A DNA stretch of 64,000 nucleotides from CAIYUC01 sp963682005 (GTDB taxonomy: Bacteria > Bacteroidota > Bacteroidia > Bacteroidales > FEN-979). The stretch lies in contig OY820914.1 in assembly GCA_963682005.1 (NCBI GenBank), forward strand, positions 3,534,001 through 3,598,000, given 5' to 3'. Shown in pieces: positions 43,601 through 51,756 of this stretch (its first letter is position 1; every line of letters starts with the position of its first letter). A program made the position numbers and the translations under genes. The notes beneath the pieces were generated by a model that was given only the letters and a program-made list of their open reading frames with translations, was not told the origin of the DNA and did no database searches.

Positions 43601-43834
43601 CTTTCCCTTTGATTTCAGCGCTTTACATACATCATAACCCAGCATATCGGGCAACATGATATCAAGGAGGATCAGGTCAGGATTGCATTCATGAACGGAA
43701 ACAATGGCCTCCCGCCCGGTTTTGGCCGTCCTGATCTTATATCCTTTTTTTTCAAGCATATGAGAAAGGAAATGGAGCGTTTCCAGAGAATCGTCCACAA
43801 CCAGTATAGTTCCTGTAAAGTGTTTGTCAGTCAT
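40604..43834 (-). CDS. hybrid receiver-PAS histidine kinase (REC, five PAS, HisKA, HATPase)
   Basis: This is a 1,076-residue cytoplasmic kinase with no membrane segment. An N-terminal receiver domain (Asp58 in LILLDIM) is followed by a coiled coil (about 130-205) and then five PAS domains (about 205-320, 325-445, 450-570, 575-700 and 705-820; starts such as SEEKFSAAFMTSPYALTI and HYQALIEKAPDGIALI). HisKA has phospho-acceptor His859 in SYSVSHDLRAPLRGI, and HATPase_c has DNGAGFDMHYV and GTGVGLAIV. The receiver at the N-terminus means another kinase can control it. The neighbouring minus-strand gene encodes a PAS protein without a kinase, a possible partner. Confidence 0.92.
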   Translation of the reverse strand: MTDKHFTGTILVVDDSLETLHFLSHMLEKKGYKIRTAKTGREAIVSVHECNPDLILLDIMLPDMLGYDVCKALKSKGKTKAIPVIFISALYETSDKLLGFASGGVDFITKPFIFEEVLIRVQTHLEIGSLHSQMKDLATELKRKNEQLSIEVHKQKQYANKLEESLNKLEKTKKATLNLLEDLRSEIELRKKNEQALSESEEKFSAAFMTSPYALTITDLNDGRFIEANDVFTTLTGFTRTETIGNAAIGMKLWLEIKERDWVVNELLNGRRVAGKEFCFRKKGGKVMTGLYYAHLIRLKNENYIFSSINDITEKKKAEEDLRESEQTFSDMFQKSPVSIILTVPEDSTIIDVNESFLRDMEYTRNEVIGRSTVELGLFFDLADREKLREMLRQKSYVFGYECGFRSKSGVILQGLLSIVFIKHKGQLFQLSTVIDITDRNKTRDALVESEAKYRNLFNTMKEGLALHQLVYSSSGKAVNYRIIDVNPSFEKILGHTRDKAVNCLATDLYEVDSPPFLEQYTEVTETGVSSTFEVFFPPMNKDFRIVAFSPSPGLFATIFEDITERKRSEIAIRDSEEKFKNIFESANVPKSITLPDGEMNVNQAFCTWLGYTPPELEHKSWQELTPREEIKPTQKVLDQMLKGKQDSVRFTKRYLHKNGSFRWADVSVVLRRDQEGQPLHFITTIVDLTERIEAEESIKKIGQHYQALIEKAPDGIALINAEGRFKFVSPSGMKIFGYEVTDSIGQNPADLTHPDDLNMVISELTRVMTEPSYVPTLEYRFAEKNGNWKWIESTFSNLLADPSVESVIINFHDITRRKQAEEAIIHLNQTLEERVIERTAQLEAANKELEAFSYSVSHDLRAPLRGIHGFTQILLEDYGNVLDEEGKRLCAVIRENSMIMGQLIDDLLALSRLSRADMSFSKVRMDSIVMSVFNELTDASSRGRIDFNVEELCPVLADHNLIRHVWTNLIANAIKFSSKKKRAKISVTSITKKNRCIYCVRDNGAGFDMHYVNKLFGVFQRLHSVNDFEGTGVGLAIVQRIIHRHGGEVWAEGEVDKGAAFYFTLPAGPSREISR

Positions 43835-43885
43835 TTTGGTACGATCGGTTAATGCATTTGCGGTAATACCATGTCATATCATTCT

Positions 43886-45775
43886 TTATTCAACGATCCG
43901 GTACCTTTTTTTCTCACCCAATCGTTGGCGCAGTTCATTAATTTCTTTTTTAAGTTCAATCATCTTCGTTTCCCTGCCAATCATAAGATTGTTCATTCGT
44001 TGTGATTCCCATGCCTTTTCATTGAGTTTTTTCTCCACAAATTTCCGTTCCGTTATGTCCTGGGTGGTTCCGAACATAAGGATCGCCTTGCCATCTTCAT
44101 TCCGGATCACTTCTCCTTCATCATGGATATACTTTGTTTCCCCATCGCTCAGGATGATCTTATACTCCATGCTATAAGGTGCATCCTCATTTATGGTGCG
44201 GCTTACAGCCTGCCGGAACCGTTTCAGTTCCCATGGAGGAAAAACTCCCTCCGCATGGGCAAGATTGATCTTCGATCCGACAGGGAACCCCATAATGTTG
44301 TACATCTCATCAGACCATAACAGTTCATTTTCAGGGAGAAAATTCTCCCAGCTTCCGAAATGGGCGATATGCTGCGCGTGTTTCAGCTTGATGATCGTTT
44401 CGGCAAGGTTGTCCTCAGCCCGTTTGCGGTCTGTAATATCATTCAGGCAAAGGAGGAGTCTGGGCCTGGAATCTGAAAATATGAGCGAGGTTGAGGCCAG
44501 CAGTACTATTTCATGCGATACTCCGTCATGTATCATGTATGTGACGGATTCCACGTTGTGCCGACCTTGCCCTGTTTTTATTGTACCTTCAATTGCCAGC
44601 CGCAGGGAACAATTCCTGCAATTCTTACCGAAACCGCAACCCCTGGGGTCATCGAGTGCATTGATGCATCCGAAAACCCCACCGGGCCGGCCACCTATGA
44701 TATCCTGCTCATCAACCCCGGCAAAGGACGAAAAGGTTTTATTGGCATAGAGGATCCTTCGCCCAGTGTCGATCACACACATCATCACAGGGGAGTTGTC
44801 ATAAATGGCTTTAAGCTCCTCACGGCTTTCGGCCAGCTTCAATTCAACGCGTTTGCGTTCAGTAATGTCCTGGGAAAGTACAAGAATGCCTTTTATTTCT
44901 CCAAGGCTGTTTTTCAACCTTGAATGGCTGGAAACCAACCAGAAACTTCCGTTTGAGAATTGAAGAAACTCTTCGAATTCAAGGGTGTTCTCGTTTTTTG
45001 CTGATTCCTTCAACCGCTTTATATAAGCAGATGCATCTTTCCTTTCGAAAATATCCATCAGGGATCTTCCGATAAAATCTCCTGGTTGTCCCCCAAGATA
45101 AAAGGCAGCTTTCCGGTTCACCAAAAGGATTTTTCCATCCGTGCTGAAAACAGCGACACCGATACCCGTCTTTTCCAGGAACAGTGTGTTCGTTTCTTCA
45201 CTTTCCCTTGTGAGTGATTCTGCGTGTTTCCTTGCGGTTATGTCAACCATGGTTAAGAGGCAGATCTTTTCCAGATCGTTTGATATGGCAATACCTGACA
45301 GCTGAACATGAATAACCTGACAATTTTCGGCTGAGATCATTACCTCACATGTTTCATATTTACCTGTTGAAAACATGTCCTGGAAGAAAGTCCTGAACAA
45401 TGGCCAGGAATCCCTGCTGATAAAACTCCGGAACAGCTTGTTGATAAGCCGGGAGCGTTCCGTCCCAAGCATTCTTGAGGCAGCCAGGTTGGCTTTTTCA
45501 ATGGCCCCTTCAGAAGAAACCGTGATATATCCGACCGGCGCCAACTCATAAAGCTCGATGTACTTATCCGATTCGGTCTCGAGCCGTTGAAGAGCTGAAA
45601 TGAGCTCCTCGTTTACAAGTTCCAGCTCAATCTGGTGAACTTCCAGTTCATGTACGAGCTTTAAAGTTTCTGCAACAGTCAGGTTCTTTCCTGGCGTATT
45701 TGGTTGATCTTTCAAATGCTTCTCCGCCTTAAAACGCAGCCGGGCAGCCTGGGGATCGATGATTTGCTTTTTCAT
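43886..45775 (-). CDS. multi-PAS signalling protein without a kinase domain
   Basis: This is a 629-residue soluble protein. An N-terminal coiled-coil segment (HELEVHQIELELVNEELISA) leads into four PAS units (about 75-195, 200-315, 320-455 and 460-590), each ending in a 'DITxRKxxE' linker, and a C-terminal coiled coil (KKEINELRQRLGEKK). No HisKA, GGDEF or output domain is present, so it must act through protein contact. PAS 3 carries a CysX-rich insertion (FGCIN, then CGFGKNCRNCSLRLA), a pattern that could hold a metal or Fe-S cluster. It is adjacent to, and co-oriented with, the REC-PAS kinase at 40604. Confidence 0.87.
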   Translation of the reverse strand: MKKQIIDPQAARLRFKAEKHLKDQPNTPGKNLTVAETLKLVHELEVHQIELELVNEELISALQRLETESDKYIELYELAPVGYITVSSEGAIEKANLAASRMLGTERSRLINKLFRSFISRDSWPLFRTFFQDMFSTGKYETCEVMISAENCQVIHVQLSGIAISNDLEKICLLTMVDITARKHAESLTRESEETNTLFLEKTGIGVAVFSTDGKILLVNRKAAFYLGGQPGDFIGRSLMDIFERKDASAYIKRLKESAKNENTLEFEEFLQFSNGSFWLVSSHSRLKNSLGEIKGILVLSQDITERKRVELKLAESREELKAIYDNSPVMMCVIDTGRRILYANKTFSSFAGVDEQDIIGGRPGGVFGCINALDDPRGCGFGKNCRNCSLRLAIEGTIKTGQGRHNVESVTYMIHDGVSHEIVLLASTSLIFSDSRPRLLLCLNDITDRKRAEDNLAETIIKLKHAQHIAHFGSWENFLPENELLWSDEMYNIMGFPVGSKINLAHAEGVFPPWELKRFRQAVSRTINEDAPYSMEYKIILSDGETKYIHDEGEVIRNEDGKAILMFGTTQDITERKFVEKKLNEKAWESQRMNNLMIGRETKMIELKKEINELRQRLGEKKRYRIVE

Positions 45776-45783
45776 TCTTTTTA

Positions 45784-45842
45784 ATTAGGCAACAGGCAAC
45801 AGGCAATAGGCAATAGGCATTAGGCAATAGGCAATAGGCATT
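45784..45842. repeat. heptamer array GGCAACA/TAGGCAA/TAGGCAT
   Basis: Eight 7-bp units (aggcaac, aggcaac, aggcaat, aggcaat, aggcatt, ...) run up to and include the stop codon (TAA on minus, 45843-45841) of the four-helix-bundle gene. Confidence 0.92.
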
Positions 45843-46197
45843 AGTGGAGTTTTGAGATGAGTGAGGTGATCATTTTACTTATTTCCATTATTTCACCAAG
45901 TAATTTATCAGAATCAAGTTTTTGCAAATATTTTAGCCTTAAGCATATTAAAATTTGAGTTTCCAATTCACATAATGAACCTCGTGCGATGCTTAGAAAT
46001 TGTGAATAACTGCCTGTCGACTGTCTTCCATATCCTTCAGCAATATTGGATGGAATCGAAAGTGCGGCTCTTCGTATTTGCAAGGTCAATCCATAGATCT
46101 CTTTTGCAGGAAAATCATCAGTAATGCGGTATATTAATTCAACCAGATCCATACTACGTTTCCAAATAATCAAATCTTTATAACTTTTTACAGCCAT
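45841..46197 (-). CDS. four-helix-bundle protein (S23 / 23S-rRNA intervening-sequence family)
   Basis: This 118-residue protein has the full family signature: YKDLIIWKRSMDLVELIY, FPAKEIYGLTLQIRRAALSI, PSNIAEGYGRQS and FLSIARGSLCELETQI. These proteins form pentameric four-helix bundles, are related to the Avd accessory proteins of diversity-generating retroelements, and were first noted inside rRNA intervening sequences; their role is unknown. Here the gene lies outside rRNA. It is flanked by inverted copies of a TAGGCAA-type heptamer array (45784-45842 and 46231-46252), which suggests an inserted unit. Confidence 0.93.
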   Translation of the reverse strand: MAVKSYKDLIIWKRSMDLVELIYRITDDFPAKEIYGLTLQIRRAALSIPSNIAEGYGRQSTGSYSQFLSIARGSLCELETQILICLRLKYLQKLDSDKLLGEIMEISKMITSLISKLH

Positions 46198-46230
46198 ATT
46201 TTCAGGTGATGTTAAATATCTGCCCCTTTT

Positions 46231-46252
46231 TCCTATTGCCTATTGCCTATAT
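46231..46252. repeat. reverse-oriented TAGGCAA heptamer array at the stop of the CheB-CheR gene
   Basis: tcctattgcctattgcctat is the reverse complement of the ATAGGCA word. Read on the minus strand, the TAG stop codon of the CheB-CheR-PAS gene (46249-46247) is the first TAG of this array. Confidence 0.88.
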
Positions 46253-48850
46253 CCTTTTTAACGCTTCATTTGCCGCTTTCAATTCGATCTCAAGTTTTTT
46301 GGCAGTTGTTATATCCGTGAATGTCATAACAAGCCCGTCGATACGATCCTCGGTTGTACGATAGGGCATGATCCTGACATTAAACCATCTTTGGTCAGTT
46401 GTTTTAATGGCATTCTCAATGGGGATCAGTGCCTTGATCACATGCCTGGCATGGTTGCCGATTTCCGGGTAGTTCAGATAGGTCACCAGGTCGGTGAAAG
46501 GTCTGCCGATATCGGTATCACGCAGCTTGAAAATTTTCCTGGTCAAATCGGTGAAACGGCGGATGTTCAGATCTTTATCGAGAAACAGCGCGGCAATCTC
46601 AATGCTGTTGAGAAGGTTTTTCATATCATCGCTGGCCTGCATGAAATCGTTTACCTTGTTTTGCAATTCAATATTTACGGTCTGAAGCTCTTCATTCAGG
46701 CTCTGCATCTCTTCTTTGGAGGTCGTGAGCTCCTCGTTGGTCGACTGCAGTTCCTCATTGGTCGACTGCAATTCCTCGTTGGATGATTTCAATTCTTCCT
46801 GTGAGGTTTGCATCTCTTCCCGGGTGCGTTGCAACTCTTCGCGATTCCGCTGCAGTTCTGCCTCAAGTTCCTTTGTATGCCCGGATTGGATCCTTTTCTT
46901 CGGTTTGAGGAGCAACAACTCATCTTTTATAACTTCCCGGACATCATGAAAGACAATCATGATGATGCCCCTCATTGATTCCGGCCTTTCGAGCCGCTGG
47001 ATGGTTAAGTCGATAACCTGGGTTCCCCCGTTGGTTCCGATCTTTATATTACGGAGAACCACAGGGTCAAAGCTTTGCATGGCTTTCCGGAGAGCCCCCG
47101 GAAGCTGTTCGGACAGACCCTCACGTGCCATGGCATAGATATTCAGGTTCGCTTTGCCGGCAACCGGTTCAAGGTATTTCCCGGTACGTCCGGTTATGTA
47201 TATAATATCCCCGTTTTCATTTACCATTACGCTTGGAGGAGTGAAGCGCTGGAGCAGGATATGGTCTGCAATGCTTTGAAAGTTCTCTGCTGCTTTAGGA
47301 AGAGTCCTTTTGTTCTGAACTTTCTGGTTCCGGCTGTATAGGGAGCTTGGGAAATCAGCGAGCTCAGCCGTACGCAAAGGTGCAGTTTTTCTGTAGATTT
47401 TTAGTCTTCCATCGATTTCAGCAAATCCTTCTTTATGCCCACCGATCGTTTCTGCGGAACCCAAAATCAATATTCCTCCTGAATTTAGGCTGTAATTGAA
47501 AAGCGCGATCAGTTTTTTCTGCAATTGAGACTCCATATAAATCAACATGTTCCGGCATGAAAGAATATCTATATTGGTAAACGGAGGATCTTTAATCACG
47601 TTTTGTGGGGCGAAAACCACCATTTCGCGGATCAATGAATTCACCCGGAATTTGCCACCTTCATTGGTAAAGTAACGGCTGATCCGTTCAGGAGAAACAT
47701 CGGCAGAAATGTTTTTTGAAAAGACCCCTTTTCTTGCCAGTTCGATCGAATCATTGTCGAGGTCGGTGGCAAATATTTGAAGGGATATGCCTTTATAATT
47801 TTTCATTTTCTCCATCACCTCTTTAAAGATGATGGCCAGTGAATAGGCTTCCTCACCGGTGGAGCAAGCCGGGATCCATGCCCGAAGAACCTGTCCGTCG
47901 GAAATTTTATTGAGAAGAGCCGGGATTATGCTTTCCTGCAATTTTGACCAGAGGGGCTGATCGCGGAAAAAGTTTGTTACTCCGATGAGCAATTCTTTAA
48001 AGAGGATCTCTGTCTCTTTCGGATTTTCCTGTAAGAACCTTACATAGTTCTGGATCTTGTCGATCTGGTGAATGCCTTTGCGTCGTTCGATCCGTCGCAT
48101 AAGGGTTGTCTTTTTATATTGCGAAAAGTCATGACCCGATTGTTCGCGAAGCAGGATGATGATCTTTTCGAGGTTCGTTTTGCTTTTTAAATCTGTTTCA
48201 GGATTTGGGATAACCGGAGGGATATAGTTCAGGTAATCGATCAGCTTTGCAGGCAGATCCTCAGCAAGGGCTATAATATCGACATTGACGGCTTCTATTG
48301 CGCTATTCGGCATACCATCGTATTTGGCTGTGGCCGGATCCTGTACCATGACCATGCCGTTCTTTTCTTTTATGGATTTCAGTCCGAGGCTTCCATCAGA
48401 ACCCATGCCTGAGAGGATGATCCCTATGCTTTTATCCTGCCTGTCATTTGCCAGTGACCGGAAAAAGAAATCAACAGGCAGGCGCAAACCGCGTGTTTCA
48501 ACAGGATCAAAAAGGTGAAGCGATCCGTTCAGCAATGAAAGGCTTTTATTCGGAGGGATCACATATACGTAGTCAGGCTTAACCCTTAGCCTGTCGGTTG
48601 CCTGGAGGACATTCATTTGAGTTATTCGCTGGAGAAGTTCAGGCATCATACCGACATGTGTCGGATCCAGGTGCTGGATAACCACGAATGCCATTCCATT
48701 GTTCGCAGGCATGTTGCTGAAAAACAACTCCAGGGCTTCAAGGCCTCCGGCGGAAGCACCAATCCCGACGATGGGGAATTGTTTTATCTCTTTTTTTTGA
48801 GAGGAACGAATGTTGCTCTTCGGGACAGGTACTCTTTTTTTTATGGTCAT
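46247..48850 (-). CDS. CheB-CheR-PAS fusion protein
   Basis: This is an 867-residue protein. Residues about 25-205 are a CheB methylesterase (Ser33 in GIGASAGGLE, His60 in IQHLDPTH, Asp152 in SGMGSDGS). Residues about 225-490 are a CheR methyltransferase (SAM motif ACSTGEEAYSLA; DILSCRNMLIYM). A long coiled coil with the characteristic run of SNEELQSTNEEL repeats spans about 655-735, and a PAS domain follows (about 740-860). There is no kinase. Enzymes with this layout act on chemoreceptor-like partners or modulate other kinases. No chemoreceptors are nearby, so a signalling role with the neighbouring PAS proteins is more plausible than chemotaxis. Confidence 0.93.
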   Translation of the reverse strand: MTIKKRVPVPKSNIRSSQKKEIKQFPIVGIGASAGGLEALELFFSNMPANNGMAFVVIQHLDPTHVGMMPELLQRITQMNVLQATDRLRVKPDYVYVIPPNKSLSLLNGSLHLFDPVETRGLRLPVDFFFRSLANDRQDKSIGIILSGMGSDGSLGLKSIKEKNGMVMVQDPATAKYDGMPNSAIEAVNVDIIALAEDLPAKLIDYLNYIPPVIPNPETDLKSKTNLEKIIILLREQSGHDFSQYKKTTLMRRIERRKGIHQIDKIQNYVRFLQENPKETEILFKELLIGVTNFFRDQPLWSKLQESIIPALLNKISDGQVLRAWIPACSTGEEAYSLAIIFKEVMEKMKNYKGISLQIFATDLDNDSIELARKGVFSKNISADVSPERISRYFTNEGGKFRVNSLIREMVVFAPQNVIKDPPFTNIDILSCRNMLIYMESQLQKKLIALFNYSLNSGGILILGSAETIGGHKEGFAEIDGRLKIYRKTAPLRTAELADFPSSLYSRNQKVQNKRTLPKAAENFQSIADHILLQRFTPPSVMVNENGDIIYITGRTGKYLEPVAGKANLNIYAMAREGLSEQLPGALRKAMQSFDPVVLRNIKIGTNGGTQVIDLTIQRLERPESMRGIIMIVFHDVREVIKDELLLLKPKKRIQSGHTKELEAELQRNREELQRTREEMQTSQEELKSSNEELQSTNEELQSTNEELTTSKEEMQSLNEELQTVNIELQNKVNDFMQASDDMKNLLNSIEIAALFLDKDLNIRRFTDLTRKIFKLRDTDIGRPFTDLVTYLNYPEIGNHARHVIKALIPIENAIKTTDQRWFNVRIMPYRTTEDRIDGLVMTFTDITTAKKLEIELKAANEALKRI

Positions 48851-48969
48851 GGCATGCTATCAGGTTGCGTGAAAGGGATCCATTGGTTTAACCCTTAAAG
48901 GTAAGGAAAAATCAGGAAATGGATATTTTTTTATCTTTTGAGGTTTCATTTGGAGGACTGAGGATGGGC

Positions 48970-49005
48970 GTCCGCAGGGGAAAGTCGCGACTTTCCCCTA
49001 CGGAC
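48970..49005. terminator. 36-bp near-perfect palindrome
   Basis: The core from 48976 to 48999 (aggggaaagtc/gacttt...) is a perfect 24-bp palindrome. It is extended by gtccg/cggac to 36 bp with one mismatch pair. It sits 15 bases beyond the stop of the DUF5777 gene and 120 upstream of the CheB-CheR start. It could be a terminator without a U-run or a protein-binding site. Confidence 0.6.
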
Positions 49006-49019
49006 CGGCACATGGCCTG

Positions 49020-49931
49020 CTATTTCTTGAATTCCTTCGGTTTGACAATGGTGAATACTCTCGAGATGTTGAACCCAAGGTAGATATTCCCATTGAACCA
49101 GGTACCCGTTGTTTCTGTAATGATCCCTTCCATGTTCTCACTTTCGGAATTTGTCAGGAAAATCTGGAAGACATGACCGCCGGTCTCAATGTCGACACCT
49201 GCGGAGAATGAGCTGTATGCCGGTGTTGATGCGATCTGGTTATTGAACAGGTAGTAATATTCTGCATTTATTGAGACCCTTTTGCTTACCTTAAACCGGC
49301 CTCCTGCGCCGAGCGAGAAAACATTATTATGATCATCGGGGGTAGGAACGAGGTTCTTGTGAACATAAGCCGGAACAACCTGGAGAGAGAGCCGTTCATT
49401 GAACTTCCGGGCAAAAATAATTTCCAGTGCATAAGACAACCGGGAACTGAAATAATTTTTCCGGTCAGGATACTCCCATTTGGTCGTGTACATGGCTGTA
49501 CTACCGAAAATGGTCATGGTCAGAGGCATCCGTCTTGCCCCTGTACTCTGCCTCAGGGCCTTCACCTTGAGAAATCCGTCCCATGTATTTTTTATCGTAT
49601 TCAATCCAACGCCCATCCCGATCCGGTTATTTATGCCATATTCAAGGCCGAGTCGCACTGCAGCCTGTTTTAACCCGAAGAGGTTCTCATACCCTGTGTT
49701 GATGGCTCCGAAATGATGGGTTAGCAGGAACAGCATATTTCCGGCCGGTGGATTTTCAATGGAAGGCCCGATCACCACCTTGGTTGTTTTAAATGTTGCC
49801 GTTGTATAGTCGATGGAAGGAACCTGATCCTTGTTCAGGATTTCAAGCATTTCATCCTGGGCATAGGTCAGGACATTCAGGAGGCTGAAGATCAGCAGGA
49901 AAATTGTGCGTTTGTAAATCATCACATGCAT
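49020..49931 (-). CDS. DUF5777-like outer-membrane beta-barrel protein
   Basis: This is a 303-residue protein from the ATG at 49931, with signal peptide MHVMIYKRTIFLLIFSLLNV ending near TYAQ. The frame extends upstream over the preceding gene's stop but is not needed. The mature part has alternating beta strands, including PAGNMLFLLTHHFGAINTG, LGLEYGINNRIGMGVG and NAEYYYLFNNQI. These match the DUF5777 family of Bacteroidota barrels, often encoded beside YceI or c-type cytochromes. Here it follows two haem c lipoprotein genes on the same strand, four bases behind the nearer one, so a three-gene operon is likely. Confidence 0.8.
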   Translation of the reverse strand: MHVMIYKRTIFLLIFSLLNVLTYAQDEMLEILNKDQVPSIDYTTATFKTTKVVIGPSIENPPAGNMLFLLTHHFGAINTGYENLFGLKQAAVRLGLEYGINNRIGMGVGLNTIKNTWDGFLKVKALRQSTGARRMPLTMTIFGSTAMYTTKWEYPDRKNYFSSRLSYALEIIFARKFNERLSLQVVPAYVHKNLVPTPDDHNNVFSLGAGGRFKVSKRVSINAEYYYLFNNQIASTPAYSSFSAGVDIETGGHVFQIFLTNSESENMEGIITETTGTWFNGNIYLGFNISRVFTIVKPKEFKK

Positions 49932-49935
49932 GCTT

Positions 49936-50313
49936 TTAGTTGTTTGGAGAACCTGAATTGAGCCACTTTTTGATCTTTCCCAGGTCACAGGTGGAAAGTT
50001 TGGCGGATCCTTTCGGCATCTGGCTGAAGCCGGATTGCCAGTTCACCGCACCCCATAATTTCCCGTTATCAACAATGACCCTGAGGTCGTCGTAATTGTC
50101 TGTGATAACACTGCCGGATGCAAGTGATGCCGAATGACAGATGTTGCAATTAGCCGACACGATCGGGGCGATGGTGCCTGCGTAGGTGACATTCGTACTG
50201 TCGCATTGGGTGGCTGAAAAGGGATAGAGATCGTATTCATTGTCATTGTAACATGCCGTAACCAGGAATAAAAGGCATATGATCAGAACAGGCAGGAAAG
50301 ATTTCATTTTCAT
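49936..50313 (-). CDS. lipoprotein with one haem c motif
   Basis: This is a 125-residue protein with lipoprotein signal MKMKSFLPVLIICLLFLVTA followed by Cys. It has a single haem-binding motif, CNICHS, followed by a cytochrome-like body (GFSQMPKGSAKLSTCDLGKI, where Met could be the distal ligand) and a C-terminal helix (KIKKWLNSGSPNN). It is a small periplasmic or outer-membrane electron carrier. It sits between a related two-motif lipoprotein gene and the DUF5777 barrel gene. Family assignment within class I cytochromes is uncertain. Confidence 0.82.
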   Translation of the reverse strand: MKMKSFLPVLIICLLFLVTACYNDNEYDLYPFSATQCDSTNVTYAGTIAPIVSANCNICHSASLASGSVITDNYDDLRVIVDNGKLWGAVNWQSGFSQMPKGSAKLSTCDLGKIKKWLNSGSPNN

Positions 50314-50366
50314 TTAGTCATTGGTTTTTTCAAAAGTCAGCTTTGAATCAGGAGAGTTCATGATAA

Positions 50367-51059
50367 TTATTGTGGTTCGCCAAGATTGATCCATTTCTGG
50401 AAGAGGTCAATCTGGCAGGGGGACAGCATCCCTAAGTTTTTGGGCATCGGTGAGTACCCGGTTTCATGCCTGAGCGATCCCATCAGTCGTCCACCCCTGG
50501 CGCAGGCAACAACCTGGTCATAGGTTTCAAGGCTCAGCCCGTTCGATGGGTTGGATCCGCCGTGGCATCCGACACACCAGTTTTGCACGATCGGGTTGAT
50601 GGAAGCCGTATAGGTGACCGTCGTTGAATCGCAGCCGGTGGAGTCGCACCTGTTGTTGTACCCTCCCTGCTTGATCCACCAGTAGATGATGCTTTTCTTC
50701 TCTAATGAAAAAGGCGCATCCGGAGGCATTCGGCCTTCGGAATTGCTGAATAACCTTATATACAGTTCACTTGCCGGGGGATTGAATGGTACGACGAGTC
50801 TTGAAATATCAGCATATGTTTCCAAAACAAGGTCACTTTCCTGGGTACTGTTGTCGTGACACCCTGTTTTTGCGCATCCCGAAAGGATCACCGGTAATAC
50901 CGAATTCTGAAAATAAATGGTATCATGGGAACATTTGAATTCAGGACCCGGCGGGGGTGGTTTTGGCGGTTCTATTGACAGATCCGCATTGTGATGACAG
51001 GAAAGAATAAACAAGATAAGGAATGAGGATAAAACGAAGTAAATGCCTGCTTTCATCAT
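50367..51059 (-). CDS. lipoprotein with two haem c motifs
   Basis: This is a 230-residue lipoprotein (lipobox ILSC after MMKAGIYFVLSSFLILF). The first cytochrome half contains CAKTGCH, a CX4CH motif, where the usual spacing is CX2CH. The second half contains the canonical CVGCHG and is homologous to the single-haem neighbour (PIVQNWCVGCHGGSNPSNGL; GYSPMPKNLGMLSPCQIDLF). It probably arose by duplication. Periplasmic electron transfer is expected. It is the first gene of a putative operon with 49936 and 49020, following a 53-bp gap. Confidence 0.82.
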   Translation of the reverse strand: MMKAGIYFVLSSFLILFILSCHHNADLSIEPPKPPPPGPEFKCSHDTIYFQNSVLPVILSGCAKTGCHDNSTQESDLVLETYADISRLVVPFNPPASELYIRLFSNSEGRMPPDAPFSLEKKSIIYWWIKQGGYNNRCDSTGCDSTTVTYTASINPIVQNWCVGCHGGSNPSNGLSLETYDQVVACARGGRLMGSLRHETGYSPMPKNLGMLSPCQIDLFQKWINLGEPQ

Positions 51060-51234
51060 GTTTCAGTTTGAAAATATAAAGTATATCCGGTGAAACTGGA
51101 TTATTGACCCGGGGACAGAAAGAAGAACAAAATTATCTATAAATATTCATCCATTCATGATGAAAAAAAATTTTGTTCAATTCAGTTGAAATACACCAGC
51201 TTCGTTTTTAATTAGCTGTCGGAAGATAGACATC

Positions 51235-51717
51235 CTAAATGTTTTTAAGAGCCATTAGAACCGGATAAATGAGCCCGGCGATGAGGATAAGCACCAGGAA
51301 AGGCCGGTTGATGTTTTGCCATTTGTAGTTTTTTCTCCTGATGGCATCTGTTGCGTGATTTACAGCCGAAAAGAAAAAGAAGAAGAGGAAGGTGAAAAGG
51401 ATCGACAGCTCAGCTTTGATACCCCAGTTCAGGTACCATACAAGGATGGAGCCCACAGCATACGACACCAGGGCAATGGCTGATTGCCGCTGATAGTTGC
51501 TGCCTCTCTCGTATCCTTTCATTTCTGCAGATTTGTCGGCGAAAAGCAATCCTTCAATGCCGGAGATGCCAGAAATGGCGGTAATGATGAGGGGGATCAT
51601 GAAGTGAAGCTGGGCAGCAGGATCATAACCTCCCTGGGCAAACCCGATCCGGTATCCGAAAAAGAAGGCAATGGCGACGAGAACGATTCTGAGGATGTCA
51701 AAAAGTTGGAGTATCAT
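51235..51717 (-). CDS. four-helix integral membrane protein (DUF6790-like?)
   Basis: This is a 160-residue protein with four predicted membrane helices (about 7-26, 38-58, 78-98 plus 103-122, and 139-157). The segment GISGIEGLLFADKSAEM follows helix 2, and the basic loop DAIRRKNYKWQNINRP precedes the last helix. A 'GxEGL' motif in a small membrane protein recalls DUF6790, but the match is tentative. It stands alone upstream of the cytochrome operon and downstream of a tandem-word array. No function can be given. Confidence 0.6.
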   Translation of the reverse strand: MILQLFDILRIVLVAIAFFFGYRIGFAQGGYDPAAQLHFMIPLIITAISGISGIEGLLFADKSAEMKGYERGSNYQRQSAIALVSYAVGSILVWYLNWGIKAELSILFTFLFFFFFSAVNHATDAIRRKNYKWQNINRPFLVLILIAGLIYPVLMALKNI

Positions 51718-51756
51718 TTGGGATGGGTTGGTTTCATCTTAGGGTCACAGGGTTAT

